Origin: Limnoperna fortunei
Lineage: Eukaryota; Mollusca; Bivalvia; Mytilida; Modiolidae
NCBI GenBank assembly: GCA_944474755.1
Contig: OX104114.1
Location: 26,621,220 to 26,685,219 of the forward strand
DNA: 64,000 nucleotides
Reading direction: 5' to 3'
Position 1 is the stretch's first letter. The number at the start of each line of letters is the position of its first letter. The position numbers and the translations under genes were made by a program. The notes below the pieces were generated by a model. The model was given only the letters and a program-made list of their open reading frames with translations, was not told the origin of the DNA and did no database searches. Positions 24,501-34,402 of the stretch are shown one piece after another.

Positions 24501-25575
24501 AAAGCAAAAGTATTTGGGTCTTAAATTACTCCTCCATAACTTATTAAAATAAGTTGACTGTAGTACATTACATGTATATTTGTATAAAATTTGTAAATTA
24601 ATTATGGAAATTATTGAACTCTGACCAGAATAAAATATCCTTACCATATATATCATTCTGAGCATGATTTTGTTCTAAAAGTTTGCTGTCACTGTTTGCT
24701 TTTTCATGTGGATTCTTGTTCATTCGCCTTTGCCAATTTTTAAGTTCATTTATAATCAGTTTACTTGTATCTCCTCTAGGAGGAACCTTTGGTGGCAGCT
24801 GACTTTCTGTTTGAGATTTCTGAGGTGAAGTTCTTTCTGGTCTGGGAGGCGCACCTGTTTGAGCAAGATGATGGGCATCCCTTGATGTTAGTATTTCATG
24901 TTTATGGTCATGATTTGAGGGATTTCTCCATGCTTGACCATTTATATTATTTGGACGGACTGTAGCAGTAGGATTAACATTATGAGATCTTTGGCTGTTT
25001 GGAATGTACGACACAGTTTGTGTGGCTCTTCTTTGGCTATTGTCTTTGGTTATTTCTGAACTGTTTGGTACTCGCTGTCTTTGATCTTTCAAGTCAGAAT
25101 TGCTAGGCAATCTCTGCCTTGTGCTTTTATCTTTTGGATTTGAACTGTCAACATTGTGAGATGGTGCCTGTTGTCTCTGTCTTGGTAAGCTTCCAGTCCC
25201 ATGGTTGATGACGGTATCTTTTTTGTCAACAGGTGGATCGTTTGACACTTTACTTTTACTTGTCAATAAAGCTAATTTTAGTCCAGAAACAAAGCGTTCA
25301 AAGCTAAGATATCCATTCGGAGGAGCAACTTTTCTCAAGGCATCCGTTACTCCACTTGGAAGCCCTTTCACTCCATCCTCATGCCACCTTGTTTCGATAT
25401 CTTCCAAACACACGTAGCCACATTTTTTCTCGTCTAAAATATCGAATAAAATCCTCAGCGAAGAAAGAAACTGTTTCGGTAATCCGTCTATACTATTCCA
25501 AGCCGTTACGCTGGTCATCCTTGCTTTGTGTATTACCGCGATAAATTTTACGTGTTCAACGGCAATATTTATCAC
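15379..25575 (-). CDS. SAPCD2 homologue (suppressor APC domain-containing protein 2), complete
   Basis: Six coding exons join in phase: 25575-24645, 20501-20374, 19584-19441, 18804-18703, 16517-16416, 15501-15379 (1530 nt, 509 aa from the first Met; 490 aa from Met at 25518). Residues about 31-104 form the N-terminal suppressor-APC domain (GLPKQFLSSLRILFDILDEK and GYLSFERFVSGL). Residues about 105-310 are polar, Gln/Pro/Ser-rich and probably disordered, with PPKVPPR resembling an SH3 ligand. Exon 2 carries RRDSARRHTLTSGVD, conserved with the human RRHTIASGVD. Exons 3-6 are coiled coil and end in TTFM, like the vertebrate STFI end. Vertebrate SAPCD2 acts at the cell cortex on LGN/NuMA-dependent spindle orientation; the mussel role is inferred. 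A CCAAT box on the minus strand (25629-25633) lies about 55 bp upstream of the first ATG. Introns carry several MITEs. Confidence 0.88.
15719..15966. repeat. Dispersed repeat bordered by C-run and G-run, copy 1
   Basis: Begins 'gagcaagctcacaaaggg' plus a C-run, contains 'cttcatgcacatctacata' and 'tacaagggatgt', and ends in a C-run/G-run hairpin. A diverged copy lies at 39592-39873. No coding capacity. It sits in SAPCD2 intron 5. Confidence 0.75.
16416..16517 (-). CDS. SAPCD2 exon 5
   Basis: 102 nt, phase 0, acceptor 'catgttttag', donor GTAAGT. It ends LIKDQNRQLTI, matching human LLKEQNRLLTQEV. Confidence 0.88.
17007..18302. mobile_element. 1.3-kb DNA transposon-like insertion with CAGGGAT termini
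   Basis: Ends are CAGGGATAGAGCTTAAC on the left and the complement of CAGGGATGAAACTTAAC on the right, flanked by TGTAG (17002-17006 and 18303-18307). It splits another dispersed repeat: the two flanks (16925-17006 and 18303-18420) are contiguous in a related copy at about 33300-33450. The interior near the ends has 'gggcc' and 'gggcgac' motifs. No transposase is seen, so it is non-autonomous. It lies in SAPCD2 intron 4. Confidence 0.65.
18703..18804 (-). CDS. SAPCD2 exon 4
   Basis: 102 nt, phase 0, acceptor 'tatttttag', donor GTAAAA. It encodes a helical segment (NFEKARIAEVNHQLKTLVES) consistent with continuing coiled coil. Confidence 0.85.
18966..19107. mobile_element. 142-bp MITE with CAGAGTTTGAAATAAG/CAGGGTTTTAACTTAAG ends
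   Basis: Imperfect terminal inverted repeats are flanked by ACTGG on both sides (18961-18965, 19108-19112). The terminal consensus and 'gggcc'-type interior resemble the 17007-18302 element, which suggests one family with 5-bp target duplications. It lies in SAPCD2 intron 3. Confidence 0.55.
19441..19584 (-). CDS. SAPCD2 exon 3
   Basis: 144 nt, phase 0 at both ends, acceptor 'cttatttag', donor GTAAGT. The peptide contains EEKQILMQGLAMVDQARLWY, matching the human EKEVLLQGLEMMARGRDWY coiled-coil segment. Confidence 0.9.
20374..20501 (-). CDS. SAPCD2 exon 2
   Basis: 128 nt between acceptor 'catttctag' and donor GTAAGT. It encodes a Ser/Lys-rich stretch and the RRHTLTSGVD motif, a basophilic-kinase-like site shared with vertebrate SAPCD2. 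The phase joins exon 1 (one G carried over). Confidence 0.88.
20502..24644 (-). other. SAPCD2 intron 1
   Basis: 4.1 kb of A+T-rich sequence. It includes a partial direct duplication of about 110 bp near 21126-21350, the snapback MITE at 21524-21614, and a 95-codon open frame at 21752-22039 (Lys/Glu-rich, no recognised domain) that I do not consider a gene. Confidence 0.6.
21524..21614. mobile_element. 91-bp snapback MITE
   Basis: The arms 'agtccgagaatc..tctgccgtccaacg' and the complement at 21587-21614 pair almost fully around a T-run/A-run loop. The flanks ACTTTAATTT occur on both sides (21514-21523, 21615-21624), a likely target duplication. It lies in SAPCD2 intron 1. Confidence 0.65.
24645..25575 (-). 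CDS. SAPCD2 exon 1
   Basis: 931 nt with donor GTAAGG. Two candidate starts exist, 25575 and 25518; the conserved domain begins about ten residues after the second, so either is compatible. It encodes the whole suppressor-APC domain and the disordered linker. Confidence 0.88.
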
Positions 25576-26002
25576 ACCTGAGGGTCAATAGACCATATCA
25601 AATTATTTGACTTGTAAACATTCATTTGATTGGTTGAAGTTAAAGGTAAATTGGCAGTGGCTATTACCCCGCAGTGTATCCAGATATTGTACGGTCAAAG
25701 GAAACCTAAAGAATTTCTTCAAGCCATAGGGCAATCTTTGTCGGACACGTGGTTGAAAAAAGGAACTTATTGTAAAATTTCTTTATAATGTTAAAAAATA
25801 AAAGTGTTGAATACGAAAACCGAGATCATACCTTTTGTTTTGTTTTTTTAATAAAAATTTAGAGGAGAGATATATGTTTTGTGCTCGTATAAACTTTGAT
25901 GGAAAAGAGTTCATGCCTTATATATTAGCTGTACATAACTCTTTATATCCTTTTACTTTTTCAATTTTAAACATACAAAAATTTAATTGAAGTTTACGTA
26001 TT
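25576..26002. promoter_or_regulatory. SAPCD2 5' flank
   Basis: This is the non-coding interval upstream of the SAPCD2 ATG. 'gattggttg' at 25628-25636 is an inverted CCAAT box for the minus-strand gene. No TATA box in a suitable position is evident. The transcription start is not identified. Confidence 0.35.
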
Positions 26003-26480
26003 CACGCAGGGTATTCGGACACACAGAACAGGGTGGAACACAAAAGAACGGGTGAGGTGGATGAAAACATCGTGTTCAGGTAGGTGTGTTATTTTCATTC
26101 TGAACGTATTGAAATAGGATTAAAGACAGAAATAAGTTAATGCAGCCTTTTGTATGTTCCTGAACTACTGGTACACCAAGTATTGTCTGTTTTTACTGGA
26201 GAAATAATCCACAGGAACGTCATGAACACGGAAATTACTTCGGAAAAAGTAGACTTCCAACTTTCGTTGATTGTAACTTCTTGCGAAATGCAAGTTACAA
26301 AGTCTTTTTGGTCAATATAGATACCACAATGCATACTTGATTATCTGTGAAAAATTGAACTTCTAACTCGACGTATTAAGCACAGTATTCTTCATTATCC
26401 AAACATAGTTAGCGAAATTTTGACACAACGGACCGCGGGTGATTCGAGATGAAGACCACTTAGAACGCGGGTGTTGGACA
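26003..26480 (+). repeat. Left terminal inverted repeat of the 4.0-kb element
   Basis: It matches the complement of about 29530-30009 over almost its whole length with scattered substitutions and small indels, including 'aggattaaagacagaaataag', 'ccacaggaacgtcatgaaca' and 'gacacaacggaccgcgggtg'. Confidence 0.75.
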
Positions 26481-27719
26481 CACAGAACATGGCGTTAACT
26501 AGCAATGACCTGGTATTAAAGAAGTGTCTAATCACTGTTTTATTTAGTTTTCTGTGTCCAATTATTGTAAAACACCAGTTTAAGTCATGTTAGTCCTATA
26601 TCTTTGTTATAGAATACATTTTATGTGCACTTACGTATACTAAGTTAACCTCATTTCCCATTGGTTCGTGCAATATAAGTTGTCTGTATTTAAGCGTTTT
26701 GGTTCCATGATCAGTGGTCTATAATTGTTTCTAAGCAAGTTTCTTTTACGCCAATAAAAGCATTTATATATAATATTAGTGGATTGACTTGACATAAGGA
26801 CAAGGCTTAGAAACCATGGAAACGGAGTATAATGGCGAGGCTGTGCCCAATCTTCCCAGTTTCGTGCCGAGTCCTTATATTGTGTTTATGCTAAGTCAAT
26901 ATACTAATATTATGTTTATCCTGCAATCTAAAATATTTCCTCCTAAAAATTTTTGTAATTGTATCCTTATTAAGCCTATACACATAGTGCGCAGTATTTT
27001 GGTAATCAACATGATTGACGTAAATTGAGTGATGTTTCAAGAACGATTTCTGCTTTTCAAGGTGAATTATGAATACAAAAGTAATGCACGTAACAAGTTT
27101 AGTAAAACATTATCAACAGAAATACAACAAGATACTATTTTCAATATCACATAAGTTGTACTGTATTACGAAACTCGTCGATTCGGCTTAAAAACTTTTC
27201 CTGTATGTTTAATGGCGATCGCACATATATACAATATTCGTTCATTGTCATTAAATATACAGATTATTTGTACTAGCCTTATAAACAGGTAGGAATGCGA
27301 GTTTCTATCGAGAATTTCTTACCTGTTTCGCGGCGAGTACAAATAAACTTTATATTTTCCGACAATGTACGAATATTGTTTTTATTCTGCAACCAGAAAA
27401 TCCATTTTATACTAATGAAAAGCATTAAAAGTGCACTTTAACCGATTTTTGACTTGAAATTTTCGGCGCGTAATCATGTGATAGCCTGACGTCACAAACA
27501 AATATCGTATTTGACAACATGCCGTAAACCAGAACAGAATACTAAATATCGTTAAAAGTAAGGACAGGGCACCAGGAGCCGACGTCATTATTAACAATTC
27601 TAATATGACGTCCTTCATACGTTTTGGCCCGCTATGACGTCACAATTAGAATTCCGACGTCATAGGAACATCTCTCGGCCATTTCCGTCAAGGGTCGGGA
27701 AATAACCAATGTGATCCGA

Positions 27720-28760
27720 TTTATGAAAATAGCAAAAAATCCAACCGAACAACAAGAGCCAAAAGTCAAGGGACAGTTACAAATCCGGATATATACAAAC
27801 GCAATATAAAAACCAAAAACACAAAAAACAGAAAGAGAGTAACCCGAACCTAATAAAAACCATGGGTGCACTCAGGGGCTTCGGATCAGTAAGCAGTGTC
27901 TGTCTCTAATTAGACACCCATCGAGTTACTCATTGTCATGTCTAGGGAAAAGTTAAATCCAGGAATAGGAAACACCATGACGCAGCGAAAATGTCAGATC
28001 GTATTTGAGACACCGATTTTCCATAAGGATCAATTAAGTCATGGTGACGACCATAGAACTTCTGAACAGATAACACCAACCTAGGTACAACAAACCCTTG
28101 TTTGAGTAGTTTAGCAGTCAACAGCAGTGATCGGTCAAGAAAATCGGAATACCTATCCCAGGATCTAGAATAACGTATAAGTTGTGAAATGGACACACCA
28201 TACGCTGGAGCTGCTGGAATGTTGCTATCAATAAACGGGAAGTTGAAAATAAGAAAGTTGAAGTCATCACGTTTGTACGGTAGAGTCTAGTTTGTAGTTG
28301 TCCTGAGTCTATTTCTAGAAAAAGGTCTAAGTAAGAGGCTGACAGTGTATTGGTGCATGGTATCTTTAATGTCAAGCTCGCAGGGTAAATTGAATGTAAA
28401 TAGTCACCAAATTAAGCATTGTTGAGGGACAAAACATCAGCAATATAACGTAATGTTAAATTAAAGGTCTGGGCCAGTGTCTTTTCTTTCTTCTTCAGTA
28501 GGCCTTCTGGGAACTCAGCCTCATAAGAGTACTAAAACGGGTCGGCGAGGAGAGGAGCACAATTAGTACCCATTGGAATACCAACAGTCTGTTGAAAAAC
28601 ATGTCAACTAAACATGGCGAATATGTTGTCGATCAGAAAATCTAACATATGACAGATTTGGTCTTCAGTATTATATTTAGAGTCATTTATGACGAAGTAA
28701 TTTCTGTCCTATACGCTCAAATGCAATTTTGTTAAGATTTCTCAATATTTATTTGCTTAA
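27720..28760 (-). mobile_element. Degenerate reverse-transcriptase retroelement fragment, copy b
   Basis: On the minus strand, about 28504-28612 encodes the RT palm motif GIPMGTNCAPLLAD. About 28118-28375 encodes ASYLDLFLEIDSGQLQTRLY, and 27942-28196 encodes SQLIRYSRS and QKFYGRHHDLI, all typical of one metazoan non-LTR/Penelope-like RT group seen in mollusc genomes. Frame changes and stops break the protein, so this is a dead copy. Its 3' end matches the fragments at 9640-10060 and 31500-32010. Confidence 0.7.
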
Positions 28761-28913
28761 AAGGTAAGTATATTCAATAAAATGACGAGAATATATGTGT
28801 ATGTCAATTTTATTTGCTTTAACATACTGCTATGGGATATCTCTTATTAATTTCAAAAAGCGTCCTCTTAGAGCCGCTGCGAAATTTTAACTCATTTGTT
28901 TTACATATTAGAA

Positions 28914-29046
28914 TAGAAATAGATTATTGCAATTGGTATCTATGCGAATTAGAACATGGTCATACCTTATATTTTTCTTTATTTTATACCTCGCTGACAA
29001 ATATAAGGTCTGACCATGTTCTAACTAGTTCGCAGTAATCTATTTC
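28914..29046. repeat. Hairpin-forming inverted repeat (MITE-like)
   Basis: Arms 'agaaatagattattgcaatt' through 'agaacatggtcataccttat' pair with 28998-29046 around a short loop. It lies inside the 4.0-kb element. Confidence 0.6.
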
Positions 29047-29529
29047 TTAAATAAAGCTTTGCTTTATTCGTAGTGTCGTATTTGTATAGTTAAACGGTAG
29101 TTGCAAAATAAATAGACATTCATGGATTGGATTTGCAGGGTTGCGCCATAATACTTTGAATTTAGCCTGTTTGAAGTGTCTGTTTTAGAAGAGAAAAAAC
29201 CAACACAGATGAAAATAATATATTTATTTATGGATTAAAACAAAAACACGTATTTGCGCGATTGCAACATTCCGATTTGTTTACATTTGGCAAGAAAGGT
29301 CAAACAAGTACATTACTGCAATACACAAAAGTAGTTCTTAAAGTGGGCGTGGCTGAAACTCGTTTCATAGCCAGTGGCAGTTAAACACATACAAAATTTA
29401 AGCTGCTCTAATCGAAGGATTGCAGGATAAACTATTCCTGAAAAGAAAATATACGGTTGCTCATTACAATAATAGAAAGGGATGAAACAGTTTAAATAAA
29501 GAAATATATGCATTTTCACCCGGTTCGTT

Positions 29530-30009
29530 GTGTTCTCTAAGGAGCACACACCCGCGTTCCACAGTGTCCTCACCCGCGGTCCGTTGTGTCAAAATTCCGC
29601 CAAGTATGTTTGGTTAATGAAGAATACTGTGCTTAATACGTCGAATTAGAAGTTCAACTTTTCAAAGATAATCAAGTATGCATTGGGGTATCTATATTGA
29701 CCATAAAAACTTTGTAACTTGCTCTTCGCGAGAAGTTACAATCAACGAAAGTTGGAAATATACTTTTTCCGAAGTAATTTCCGTGTTCATGACGTTCCTG
29801 TGGATTATTTCTCCAGTAAAAACAGACAATACTTGGTGAACTAGTAGTTAAGGGACATACAAAAAGCGTTATAAACTTATTTCTGTCTTTAATCCTATTT
29901 CAAAACATTCATAATGAAAATAACACACCTACCTGAACACGATGTTTTCATTTACCTCACCCGTTCTTTTGTGTTCCACCCTGTTCTGTGTGTCCGAATA
30001 CCCGGCGTG
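29530..30009 (-). repeat. Right terminal inverted repeat of the 4.0-kb element
   Basis: Inverted copy of 26003-26480. It ends in 'gtgtgtccgaatacccggcgtg', followed by GTATT. Confidence 0.75.
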
Positions 30010-31499
30010 GTATTATGTTTGAAAATTATTTGAGTCAGTATAATTTTTTAACTGTTTGATAATTTGGACCATTTTCACAATTTTTTAAAGCTTTATTAAC
30101 GACAGAAAGCTGACTATACAGCTGATTTCCAACGGGAATATAGATCGTTTTCAAATAAGGATGGAGTCGAGCACCACTGCTCCCTGAATATAATGTCAGA
30201 AAATGACTTTAAAGTGTGTATTGACTCGTTTTGTAACAAGTCTGACATGCGTCGTTGTGAAATATTGCCCGTAGAAAAATACTCATTTGTCGACATTTGT
30301 TGCAATAACTAATACAATCTAAAAAATACGCATTGAAATCTTTGAGATGTATGTAAAGTAGTACTGAAACTGAACAAAGAACAATGAGAAAAAAACTTTT
30401 AAAAAATCGATAAAACGAAAGAAACAAGAAACATTAGCGTACCATTACTGATATTTGAATTTAATGGAGAACTAACACTTTATTTCCCTTAATTAATAGA
30501 CTAATTAAAGGGGGGGGGTATCTAATAAAAATAAACTTGTATTTTACCATTGCACGTTGCTGCACATTCCGTTGAATTTTATCTGGCACTATTCAAACGT
30601 GCTTTTTAAACAATCGGGTGTATATAAAAAATTAGCCATTGCATGAACAAATAGAAATTAAAGATACCTGTAAATCTCTTTTATAAAACCAATCAAAAAA
30701 TTATATAATTAGTAAATATGAGAAATTGCATTTTACCCAACATGTACCTTCCTATATTCTTCAACATAATAAAGTTAAGAAGAATCTTGTAGATATAAAA
30801 TGAGCATTTGTAATAAGAGGACAAAAACAAAGAAAGGCCTTTTTGATAGCGCTCGATGTCTTTTTCGGAGATCCAGGACCTTTAAAAGTGATATTGAAAA
30901 GTTATTCTCCTGATTGCACGACGAAATAGAGAAAATAGTGATTAAATCATTGCTTTTAAAATACTAGAAGTAACAATAAACATTATTATACATCTCCAAC
31001 AAAAGCTGTATTAGAAGTTGAAGACGACAATGGTAAATATATGCAGAAAATACAAAGTAACAATTCTATTTATGACTTAGGTTAATGTGTTTATTTACTT
31101 GCGACAACACGCTTGATGTATTGTAATATTAACTGGAAAACAAAATTAGTTAGTACCCCTTTAAAATTAAAAAAAAAACAGTAATCATCTGTGTCTGTTG
31201 TTCAACGCACGATAACTAATTTCAATTAAATAACAAACAAAATAAAATCATCTACTGTTTCTCAATATTAAAATTCACAACTCGAGGTTAAAATTTATAG
31301 TACGCTTAAAACCTAATGTAAATAAGCATTTTACTGAGATTTCAAAATTATTGGTAAAAAAAGATGATCACATATTAAGCAACAAACCTTGGTAGATAGT
31401 TCTTTGAAATTAAATAGGTACATTGTGTATGCACTTAAATGTAAGTAATAATCATTAACATTTGCTGTTCTATAAATTTGACTATCTTTTAACAGGAAC

Positions 31500-32010
31500 T
31501 TGGAAAAAATAGCAAGAAAACGGACCGAACAACAAGAGCCGAAAGTCACTTACAAATATATAAAACGCAAAACAAAAACACTAAGTATGTAATCTGAACA
31601 TAAAATAATAACCCTGGGTGCACTCAAGTGCTTCGGACGAGTAAATTGCGCTTGCCTCTAATCAGACAACCCACTGTTATGTCTAGGAAAAAGTCAAAGC
31701 GGGAAAAGAAGACTACCCATGTCTCAGCGAAAATGTTCGATCGTAGTTGAGAGATTGATCCCTTAACTATCAATTAAGCCAAGGTAACGTCCAAAGAACT
31801 TCTAAAGAGATAACATCAACCTAAGTACAAGACTATTGTTTGAGTACCATAGTAGTCAAAAGTAGTGAGCGGTCAAGAAAATGGGAATACAGATCGCGGG
31901 ATCTCGCAAAACAAATAAGTTGTGAAATGTACACACAACACAGGGGAGCTACTGGAATGTTGTAATCGACGAACGGGAAGTTGACAATTGGAAAGTTGAA
32001 GTCATCACTT
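31500..32010 (-). mobile_element. Retroelement fragment, copy c
   Basis: It matches the 3' part of the RT element at 27740-28260 ('cgaacaacaagagccgaaag', 'accctgggtgcactcaagtgcttcgga', 'atgtctaggaaaaagtcaaa', 'ggtcaagaaaatgggaatac'). It is more diverged than the other copies and has no intact frame. Confidence 0.6.
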
Positions 32011-32308
32011 TGATGACTATGTAAGATCTTATTTTAAGAATTAGGTTTTGCTCACAGGAACATAAAATGTCACTTCATTGTGAATTTATTCTTTAAGTGT
32101 TCACATGAAGTCACACAAAAAAATTGTACATGTGATTGGTGTCCTATAAATAATAACGGAACCATAACTGAATTTTACTCCATGAGCTGAATATGTTTTA
32201 AAAGTTAGAACTGATGTGTTATCAAACCGCCAAATCAATACGGCGTTGTGTGGATGCCGACATTTAACCCTTGGTATAGGCAATAATTTCACGACAAAGA
32301 AATTGTTA

Positions 32309-32554
32309 GAATGGTGTTTAACGTCACTTTCAGCTTTTTTAAGCTACATTAAGGGTCCAGTTTTTATTGGGGGAGGAAACCGGAGTACCAGGAGAAATCC
32401 CCGACATTCGGTAAGAAAACGGCTAGCAATTCTTGTCTATTAAGACTGGAGCCGAGTGCACCCTGCCCGCAGTGAGACTCAAACCCGCAATGTTGACAGA
32501 CCACGTGATCAATAGTAGGCGAACTACCTCAACCAATCGGCCACCGAGGCCCCT
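32309..32554 (-). mobile_element. tRNA-headed SINE, near full length
   Basis: The head is at 32554 (plus-strand 'cggccaccgaggccc'), the body has the 'tttttattgggggaggaaac' block and the 3' end is 'atggtgtttaacgtcacttt'. Same orientation as the copy at 10281-10559. Confidence 0.82.
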
Positions 32555-33299
32555 CGATAGATAAAGTGTCATGCGGTCAGATCAATAAAATGTGGAACAA
32601 ATAACGGGTTGAGGGTCGTTTACACTGAAGATGGTCAATAAAGCATATATTTCACCGGCACTTGGGGTCAGGATAATTTTTTTATGAAATAAAATGCCAA
32701 TAAATGAGTTTACAGTGTGTATTCACTCGTTAGGTAACTATTCAAACATGTCTCATTGCGAAATATTGCCCCATAAAAAAATAATACATTTCTTTATCAA
32801 CCAAGAGAAATTTATCCAAGAGCAAAGCGAGAACGTGACCGTGGGTTTCCGATGATGAATTAACTTCAACATAGAATCAAACTTATGAATAATCAAATGA
32901 CAATCTGTTGTTTATAATTAGTATTGATACTTTTCACAATTGTAATAAGCCTATGGCATATTGTGCAACTAATGTAATACTCTATGGTAAATATGCAACA
33001 GAAATAGCTTGGTAATATTAATTGTAGCCTGTATTATATTTATTCCGTGCAGAGAGTTACATATTCAAAGTTTATAAATGTGAAGCCTGGCAAGCATAAT
33101 AAACTTTTAAAGCTAATCTGTCTAGAAGGGACAAAATGGATAAATATCACTCAAAACAGGGTCGAGAATTAGAACCATATTTTGTAATGATTTACCAGTT
33201 ATCGAAAATAGCAATGAATTATCAAATGGATTAAGCAGGATAGTTTATGTAATTAAATAAAATATGTCAAACAAGTGTAAACACGGAGAAGAATAATAG

Positions 33300-33600
33300 A
33301 TTCTTCCATACGTTTTTGGGAGAGACCGGTTGATCTTTCATAAGTGATAGAAATTTTATGTCTTCGCGAGTGGAGCGCAGCAGAACGAGCAAAAAAACAT
33401 AAAAATTTCTATCACCAATAAAAGCTTACACAGGCTTTCCCAAAAGCGCATGAAAGTACCTATTTCTTATGTAAACCAATAACTTTCACATCACTATATC
33501 CTATAAACTCTCCATTGTTTCTGACATCCAATTAGAACGCTGGAAACAAGAACGTTGGTATGCTTCCATAACAATGTTCTTGTTTCTGGCATTTTGACTG
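33300..33600. repeat. Dispersed repeat, uninterrupted relative of the SAPCD2 intron-4 repeat
   Basis: 'catacgtttttgggagagaccgg', 'atagaaattttatgtctt', 'caggctttcccaaaagcgcat' and 'gaaagtacctat' match 16935-17006 and 18303-18420 in order. This copy therefore shows the arrangement before the 1.3-kb insertion there. Confidence 0.6.
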
Positions 33601-33900
33601 GATGGCGCAGCAAGTACAGATGTGTGCATGTTTACTCATCTGTACTGGGTCATCTGTTTCAGATAAAGGGTCAGTAGTTCTGTTCTGCTACCTTAGTTTT
33701 CTCTGCCAATAAAACTAATTGTGGCAATAAAGCTCTCCCTTCCAAAGCAGGTTAACTGCATATTTGTAAGTTTTTGCCTTTGCTGTTCATTAAATAAAGC
33801 AAGATTTGTTATTTTAAGTCTATTTCTAGATGAGTGATTACAGGTCTGATGAGCCTCTTGTTTTGTGGCAATGACAATATCAAATGCATGCAATACTTAT

Positions 33901-34051
33901 AGGTTATTTACGTTTTTTTGAAACGAGATGCGTTTTCTCGTTCATATCTCATCGAAGGGCGACAGCCCTGAGATTAGATGGCGAGAAAATGCATAAAACG
34001 TAAATAATCTGTTTATCGCTGTTTTGTAACACTGTGACGTCACAGTGTTAC
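33901..34051. repeat. Foldback region with perfect palindrome around a CRE-like site
   Basis: 'ggttatttacgttt' and 'gcattttctcgcc'-type arms pair across 33901-34010. They are followed by a 26-bp perfect palindrome (34026-34051, half-site GTAACACTGTGAC) whose centre is TGACGTCA, the CRE consensus. It lies about 270 bp beyond the EXOSC2 stop codon. Confidence 0.55.
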
Positions 34052-34313
34052 TTAACGACGTCTTGACAGTGAGCTGAGATGGGCCCATCTCAAGCTAGTA
34101 GAGTTAGATGGAATAATATCGCACACAAAGATCAAAGGAAAATACGGCAAAATAGCGATAATTCAACTTATTCCATTAGAGGGAGCAAGCATTTTAAAGT
34201 AAATACTGAGGCAATTACAATTACCAATGGAACTTTCTGACAGCAACCACTTATTAACCAATTAAGGTTGTATAAGTTGATTGATTTATGCAAAATAAAT
34301 TGTATAAAAGGTT

Positions 34314-34319
34314 TTTATT
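34314..34319 (-). terminator. EXOSC2 polyadenylation signal AATAAA
   Basis: TTTATT on the plus strand gives AATAAA on the minus strand two bases after the EXOSC2 stop codon. That would imply a very short 3' UTR; later signals may be used instead. Confidence 0.4.
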
Positions 34320-34321
34320 GG

Positions 34322-34402
34322 TTAAGTTCCTAAACTTTCCAGTCTTGGCTGAGTGTTCTCGATAATTTCTGTCATTATTTCTGGCTTTAAAATGTCCTTG
34401 AC
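34322..34402 (-). CDS. EXOSC2 exon 8 (terminal)
   Basis: 81 nt including TAA at 34322-34324. It encodes VKDILKPEIMTEIIENTQPR and LESLGT, matching the conserved C-terminal KDILKPEIM motif. Confidence 0.94.
   Translation of the reverse strand, partial: VKDILKPEIMTEIIENTQPRLESLGT

Larger units (their letters stand above)
26003..30009. mobile_element. 4.0-kb element with about 480-bp terminal inverted repeats
   Basis: The left arm (26003 to about 26480) and right arm (about 29530-30009) are inverted copies, starting CACGC(A/C)GGGTATTCGG and continuing through 'acacagaacagggtgg'. GTATT flanks both ends (25998-26002, 30010-30014), consistent with a 5-bp target duplication. The 3-kb interior has no intact transposase; it holds a reverse-transcriptase fragment (27720-28760) and a hairpin (28914-29046). 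It is probably a non-autonomous or decayed foldback-type DNA element that collected other insertions. Confidence 0.7.
30015..34313. other. Intergenic region between SAPCD2 and EXOSC2
   Basis: No supported gene. It contains an RT-element fragment (31500-32010), a SINE (32309-32554), a dispersed repeat related to the one split in SAPCD2 intron 4 (33300-33600), and a foldback with a 26-bp perfect palindrome (33901-34051). Confidence 0.6.

Noticed and set aside
26816..27028. 70-codon open frame starting METEYNGEAVPNLPSF inside the 4.0-kb element
   Set aside because: A related sequence at about 37785-37870 has no frame, so this is repeat sequence rather than a conserved coding segment.
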